64,000 nucleotides of DNA from an uncultured Tenacibaculum sp. (lineage in GTDB: Bacteria > Bacteroidota > Bacteroidia > Flavobacteriales > Flavobacteriaceae), in the NCBI RefSeq assembly GCF_947502995.1, contig NZ_CANNBW010000004.1:62001-126000 (forward strand), read 5' to 3'. This document shows, piece by piece, positions 60,208 to 64,000 of the stretch; within the stretch, counting starts at the first letter, position 1, and the number at the start of each line of letters is the position of its first letter. The notes under the pieces were generated by a model, which searched no databases, had not been told where the DNA came from, and saw nothing but the letters and a program-made list of their open reading frames with translations. The position numbers and the translations under genes were made by a program.

Positions 60208-61974
60208 TTGCTTATGAAAACGATTAAAAAAATAAATAAATACTTAGTAGAACATTATCCATTAATTTGGAATACGAAACTAGTTTGGATGTTAGCTTTT
60301 GCTATCATTGTACATTTTACATTTTTTATAGCTGGTTTTTTATCTGTAAATACTCAAAGAGATGTTTCTAGTCATTATAATTTAGAGGGATTTTATTACG
60401 ATTCTCCAGCATTTTTAATAGGAGTTTTAACTTCTATTATATCATTATTAATCTGGATTATTTTCTACTTGAAAAATAACGCTTTCAAGAATTTTTACCC
60501 ATTAAAAAAAGGAACTTTATTCATACAGTTTTGTATTCTGTTTTTAATATTTTTTACCAATATCACTCATTATTATTCATATAAGAAAGGAGTTACTAGC
60601 AAAATAAAAACCTTATATAATTGGAATGAAATAGATACAGATATTAAAAAGTTTAATAATGCTGCGATCTTTTTTTTAAAAAATCGAACTAATTATGAAA
60701 TTGAAGAAAAAGATTATCCTGATCCTTTTCCTTTAGAAGTTGTGTCTGCCAAAAGAGAAGATTATTTAGGAATCACAATAGATACAACACGAGCATTTAT
60801 AAAACATAACGACGAGTATTATCAATTTTTCAAAATCAATCATGAATTGATAGCTGAAGATGTTAAAAATAATGTTTTTGCTGATGAAGGAATTTATGAT
60901 GAGGATTCATATGTTGAAAATAGTCAACCTTTTAAATATAGAATTGTTTATGATATTTCTTCTTACAAGGAACTAATTACTCCAAATTTATATAACTTTT
61001 CTAGAGAGTTTATTAGTTATGGGCAAGATTCTACTGATCGAAAGGATAGATTAATTTATTATCAAAAACTATTAGATAAGAAAGACGAAAATGTTCTTCG
61101 TAACAAATTAGACGAGTTTTATAATTTAGCAAAACAGTACAATGTAAAGCATAACATTAAGAAGGAAGATTGGTTGTATCTTTTAAATTTTAAAAATGAT
61201 TATCAGTATATTATTAACATAAAAGATCGAAAAGCTTTAAATTATGATCTAGATAAGCTTAAACTAAATTACTACAGAACTAAAAAGAGAATAGATACTG
61301 TTTTAATTCCAAATACTTCACATAAAAAAGATCAAATTTATTACAGTCAGTTTCCTAAAACTTCTGATGGTAAAAGTGTTTTAATAGAAAAAGAATATCA
61401 TGAATATTTTGGTTATGTACCTTATTGTGATTTTAGTGGTTTAAATACTTTCTTTAAAAATGTTTATTATACATTTCATCCAACTTTCGATTCTGTTAGT
61501 TTATATGTATTTATCGTTTTATCTATTGTATTCTCATTATTAATTTTCTTATTTAAAACTACAGATATAAGAAATATATTATTAAGTGTTGTAGCTGCTG
61601 GTGTAGTATTGATTTTTGGAATATTATTGATTTTTATAGCAGATAGATATTTAGGATTTAATAGTAAAATAGGAATCTTAATTGCTCTAATTTTAAATAT
61701 TCTAATCGTAATTCTTTCTGTTTTAGCTTTATTAAATAAATGGCGTAAAGGCTTAGTATCGATTTTATTTTCTTTAGCACAATTTGCTATTCCGTTAATC
61801 ATATTACTCGCAGTTATATACTATAAAGAATTGTTAGGTTATCCACATAGAAATAATGATCCATTTTTAATGTGGTATGATTTATATGGATTTTGGTTTA
61901 CTATTATTATTTGGATTATTAGTATTTACTTTTATTGTAAAGCTATCCGAAAATGGAGAGCTTGGACTGAATAA
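60208..61974 (+). CDS. Membrane protein partner of the ABC ATPase
   Basis: A 588-residue membrane protein; an in-frame ATG at 60214 is an alternative start. Three membrane helices in the first 115 residues (LVWMLAFAIIVHFTFFIAG; LIWIIFYLK; FIQFCILFLIFFTNI) are followed by a large soluble loop (about 120-420) and then six or so helices (VSLYVFIVLSIVFSLLIFLF onwards). It starts 3 bases after the ABC ATPase gene, so it is likely its permease-like partner. The large loop has no recognised fold. Confidence 0.65.
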   Translation: MLMKTIKKINKYLVEHYPLIWNTKLVWMLAFAIIVHFTFFIAGFLSVNTQRDVSSHYNLEGFYYDSPAFLIGVLTSIISLLIWIIFYLKNNAFKNFYPLKKGTLFIQFCILFLIFFTNITHYYSYKKGVTSKIKTLYNWNEIDTDIKKFNNAAIFFLKNRTNYEIEEKDYPDPFPLEVVSAKREDYLGITIDTTRAFIKHNDEYYQFFKINHELIAEDVKNNVFADEGIYDEDSYVENSQPFKYRIVYDISSYKELITPNLYNFSREFISYGQDSTDRKDRLIYYQKLLDKKDENVLRNKLDEFYNLAKQYNVKHNIKKEDWLYLLNFKNDYQYIINIKDRKALNYDLDKLKLNYYRTKKRIDTVLIPNTSHKKDQIYYSQFPKTSDGKSVLIEKEYHEYFGYVPYCDFSGLNTFFKNVYYTFHPTFDSVSLYVFIVLSIVFSLLIFLFKTTDIRNILLSVVAAGVVLIFGILLIFIADRYLGFNSKIGILIALILNILIVILSVLALLNKWRKGLVSILFSLAQFAIPLIILLAVIYYKELLGYPHRNNDPFLMWYDLYGFWFTIIIWIISIYFYCKAIRKWRAWTE

Positions 61975-61995
61975 GTTTAATAAAGTTGAATTCTA

Positions 61996-62759
61996 ATGAA
62001 TAAAAGAATTTCTAAAATACCTAATAATGTTCAAGATAGAACATCAATTGCTTGGAGAAAGTTATGCGAGTATATAGATCAACTTGCAGAAAGCAACGCA
62101 GAAGAGTTTTCACCGAGGGATTTTCTTGGTAACGAGTTGTTTTCTCAAATTTATACTTTGCCAGAATCTATAGCTAAGCTTAAAAACGTAAAAAAAAATC
62201 ACTTATATGGTAGTAATTTAAAGCGAATTCCACCAGAAATAGGAGAGATGGAATCACTTGAATTCTTTGATCCTTATGCATCTTATGATTTACATTGGTT
62301 TCCATTTGAAATATTAAATGTAAAAACCTAAAAGACAGTCGTATTAGTACAAGAGTGCTTTATGGGAATTACAAAAACCGTATGGGATTTCCTCGATTAA
62401 ATCATAATCCTATTCGATATCATGGTGATACTTTAAAATGTAGTATTTGTAGTAAACAAATGAGCTATGAAGAAACAAATCAGATGTGGATAACTACCAG
62501 AGTAGGAACAGATATCATTCCAATGTTAGCTAACTTATGTTCAAAAGAATGTGAAGAACAACTTCCAAAACCAACAAAATATTATGTGCAATTTCCACAC
62601 AAAGGAGGAGCAGATTTAGTACAACCAGATATGAGCGAATTTGAATATATTGAAGCTGTATATGAAACGGTTACTATGGAAAAAGTCCAAATAAAGAATG
62701 AGGAGTCAAAAGACAATAGATCTAAATTTTTAAAATTTTTAAGTAAACTATTTTCGTGA
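61996..62759 (+). pseudogene. Leucine-rich-repeat/zinc-finger-like gene with a frameshift
   Basis: Two frames make one gene. Frame 1 (61996-62331) has LRR-like text (TLPESIAKLKNVKKNHLYGS, IPPEIGEMESLEFF) and stops after ILNVKT. The protein continues in another frame as NLKDSRISTRVLYGNYKNRM, then FPRLNHNPIRYHGDTLKCSI and cysteines CSIC...CSKEC to the stop at 62759. The break lies in the A run of gtAAAAAcc: one more A would join the frames. So a single-base deletion or a sequencing error has split a protein of about 254 residues. Confidence 0.75.
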
Positions 62760-63493
62760 GAGTATTAGTCCGTTTGTTATACGATTTTAAAGATGAAACT
62801 ATTGATGTTTCATGTAAAGAAGATATTATTTCTAGTATTGAAAAAGTAAAACACGTAAGAGTATTTCATGTTTTTGTATATATTTTAAGTTATGTAGATC
62901 AACGTAAATCTATTGTTTTAAAAAAGAAAAATGATAAAGTTCTTGTAGAGTATTTAGATAATAATAAAGTTACTTTTTCTGAATTCGAAATTTCAAGTAT
63001 AGAATCTTTTTATGGTTATTTAGATAATTTTCTGGAGAAAAATTTAAATGATACAGATGAGTTTTTTGAAAATAATAAAGCAAAAAAAGAAACTTTAAGT
63101 AAAGAAAATTATCAAAAATGGAAATTAAAGTATAATCTAGAACAAAAAAATGAACGAAAGAAAAAGTGGAAAAATGCCTTAATAGTAATTGCTCTATCAC
63201 CTTTATTTATTTACATAATAAACCTTATTTATACTGGAGAGTATAAGTTTATTGGGCAAAAAACTCAAATTGTAAAAGCACATATTTACAAAATAAATTG
63301 GGCCCATGCCGGACCTGGGAGATATTATCAACGACTATATTATAAATATAGTTGCAATAACAAGTCTTATAATGATATAACAACTATTAATAAGTTTGTA
63401 GGTGAACGAAAAGTAGGAGATTCGATAGTGCTAAAAATTTCAGAATCTAATCCAATGCGTTATGTAATCAAGGATTATATTACTACTAAATAA
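62756..63493 (+). CDS. Hypothetical protein with one membrane helix and DUF3592-like C-terminus
   Basis: A 245-residue protein with a GTG start overlapping the previous stop (GTGA). The N-terminal 130 residues are soluble; a membrane helix lies at about 141-159 (ALIVIALSPLFIYIINLIY). The last 80 residues (VKAHIYKINWAHAGPGRYYQ; SYNDITTINKFVGERKVGDSI) resemble the DUF3592 beta domain found in small bacterial membrane proteins. Function unknown. It is the last complete gene in the window. Confidence 0.6.
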   Translation: MRVLVRLLYDFKDETIDVSCKEDIISSIEKVKHVRVFHVFVYILSYVDQRKSIVLKKKNDKVLVEYLDNNKVTFSEFEISSIESFYGYLDNFLEKNLNDTDEFFENNKAKKETLSKENYQKWKLKYNLEQKNERKKKWKNALIVIALSPLFIYIINLIYTGEYKFIGQKTQIVKAHIYKINWAHAGPGRYYQRLYYKYSCNNKSYNDITTINKFVGERKVGDSIVLKISESNPMRYVIKDYITTK

Positions 63494-63592
63494 GTGTAAA
63501 ATTTTAATTTAAAATCAATCTAAGCCTGTAAATCAAATAAAATTGTCATATTTGCTGACATAATTATTAACGCAAAAACAAAAATATAACCT

Positions 63593-63655
63593 ATGCTAAT
63601 GCAATTTAATCACATATCGGACGCTCAAAAGCGGTTTTTATGGAGTTACAAATAG
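63593..63655 (+). CDS. Putative leader peptide B (20 residues)
   Basis: A short frame reading MLMQFNHISDAQKRFLWSYK. It begins 38 bases after CATATTTG (63547-63554), a near match to the -7 box. GGACGCT (63619-63625) inside the frame can pair with the following terminator. Same layout as leader A1. Confidence 0.45.
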   Translation: MLMQFNHISDAQKRFLWSYK

Positions 63656-63715
63656 GTTATTGTAGTATAAAATCACTCAAAAGCGTCCAAGTTGTAAAAT
63701 TTGGACGCTTTTTTT
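63619..63715 (+). promoter_or_regulatory. Attenuator B: antiterminator strand and terminator
   Basis: GGACGCT (63619-63625) can pair with AGCGTCC (63682-63688). Alternatively AAAGCGTCCAA (63680-63690) pairs with TTGGACGCTTT (63701-63711) followed by T. The terminator stem is the same as in attenuator A1. Confidence 0.6.
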
Positions 63716-63785
63716 ATGAAAAAAATGTAGCCCTTTGAAAAAAGAGTCAATAGTACTACATAACTCAATTACAATAGATTAATTA

Positions 63786-63806
63786 TCTGAAGAAATTCGG
63801 ACAGGA
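63786..63806 (+). ncRNA. Conserved hairpin plus CAGGA box, copy B
   Basis: TCTGAA-GAAA-TTCGGA followed by CAGGA, 71 bases after the terminator's T run. Covaries with the copy at 51949-51969. Confidence 0.55.
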
Positions 63807-63866
63807 TTTTTATTTTCTTTAATTGATTTAAGTATTTGATTTACAGTAAAATAAATTCATTTTTTT

Positions 63867-63898
63867 CTTGCGTAATAAAAAAAAGCCTCACATCTTTG
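63867..63898 (+). promoter_or_regulatory. Promoter of a further transcript leaving the window
   Basis: CTTG (63867-63870) and CATCTTTG (63891-63898) are 20 bases apart. The half-site TTGCGTAA (63868-63875), found in the palindrome before the Rnl1-like gene, overlaps the -33 element. Downstream, GTTAG-GGGAGT-CTAAC is a small hairpin. The gene it serves is beyond the window. Confidence 0.45.
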
Positions 63899-64000
63899 CA
63901 TCGCAATTAAAGCAAAAACAAAATATCGTTTTAATAACTTTATTATAATAGTTAGGGGAGTCTAACTAATATAAAATAAAAAAAGGAGTTAAAACTTAAC

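Noticed and set aside
1..64000. CRISPR arrays, insertion sequences, integrases, rRNA genes
   Set aside because: I looked for direct repeats with regular spacers, transposase motifs and rRNA sequence and saw none.

Overview
This window is chromosomal DNA from a Bacteroidota bacterium, most likely a marine member of the Flavobacteriaceae (Tenacibaculum/Polaribacter/Aquimarina-like; genus not determined). The signs are strong A+T richness, almost no Shine-Dalgarno sequences, promoters with a TAnnTTTG -7 box, a FecI/FecR/TonB-receptor system with STN and CarboxypepD_reg domains, double-glycine leader peptides of the MK(K/N)SILNLG type, and a short RpoD-type sigma factor. No transposase, integrase, CRISPR array or rRNA gene was seen.

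Layout. (1) 0-9 kb: end of an acyl-CoA reductase gene, ferredoxin, a methyltransferase, then fecI -> fecR -> STN-type TonB receptor -> second TonB receptor, all on the minus strand. (2) 9-16 kb: ychF; three small double-glycine peptides, two of them missed by a simple length cut-off; an NHL lipoprotein; a membrane-anchored AraC regulator; a NYN/OST-HTH protein; and a compact sigma factor - bS21 - cold-shock protein group. (3) 16-30 kb: ordinary genes, including a SDR/TetR pair with two matching operators, a MATE exporter, a DEAD-box helicase, a double TonB_C protein, and a TetR-ABC-HlyD-TolC export operon whose ATPase has a degenerate nucleotide-binding domain. (4) 30.6-41.7 kb: a light/photodamage operon: TetR-like regulator, ABC1 kinase, flavin reductase, SDR, DUF2256, cryptochrome DASH, a photolyase of the Fe-S family that has lost the Fe-S cysteines, a third photolyase/cryptochrome, DUF2805, SDR, CIA30 and TspO.

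(5) 41.7-64 kb: a large RNA-repair-like accessory locus. It has a WYL regulator and HD hydrolase on one side, then T4 Rnl1-like RNA ligase, PseT-like polynucleotide kinase/phosphatase, four nucleotidyltransferase-fold proteins, a DUF434 gene broken by one stop codon, and a T4 Rnl2-like RNA ligase. Between the genes from 52.2 to 56.8 kb lie five tRNA-like RNAs with unusual or missing arms. Two regions (51.6-52.25 kb and 63.5-64.0 kb) hold related leader cassettes: a short reading frame whose 3' part can pair with the first strand of a strong terminator, followed by a small hairpin that covaries between the two copies. Together these suggest an inducible RNA-repair island controlled by transcription attenuation and carrying its own tRNA mimics or decoys. 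This is the most unusual part of the window.

The intergenic regions of parts 4 and 5 also contain palindromic interspersed repeats with ACGTCA/TGACGT ends. Family names were assigned by reading motifs from memory; no database search was run.
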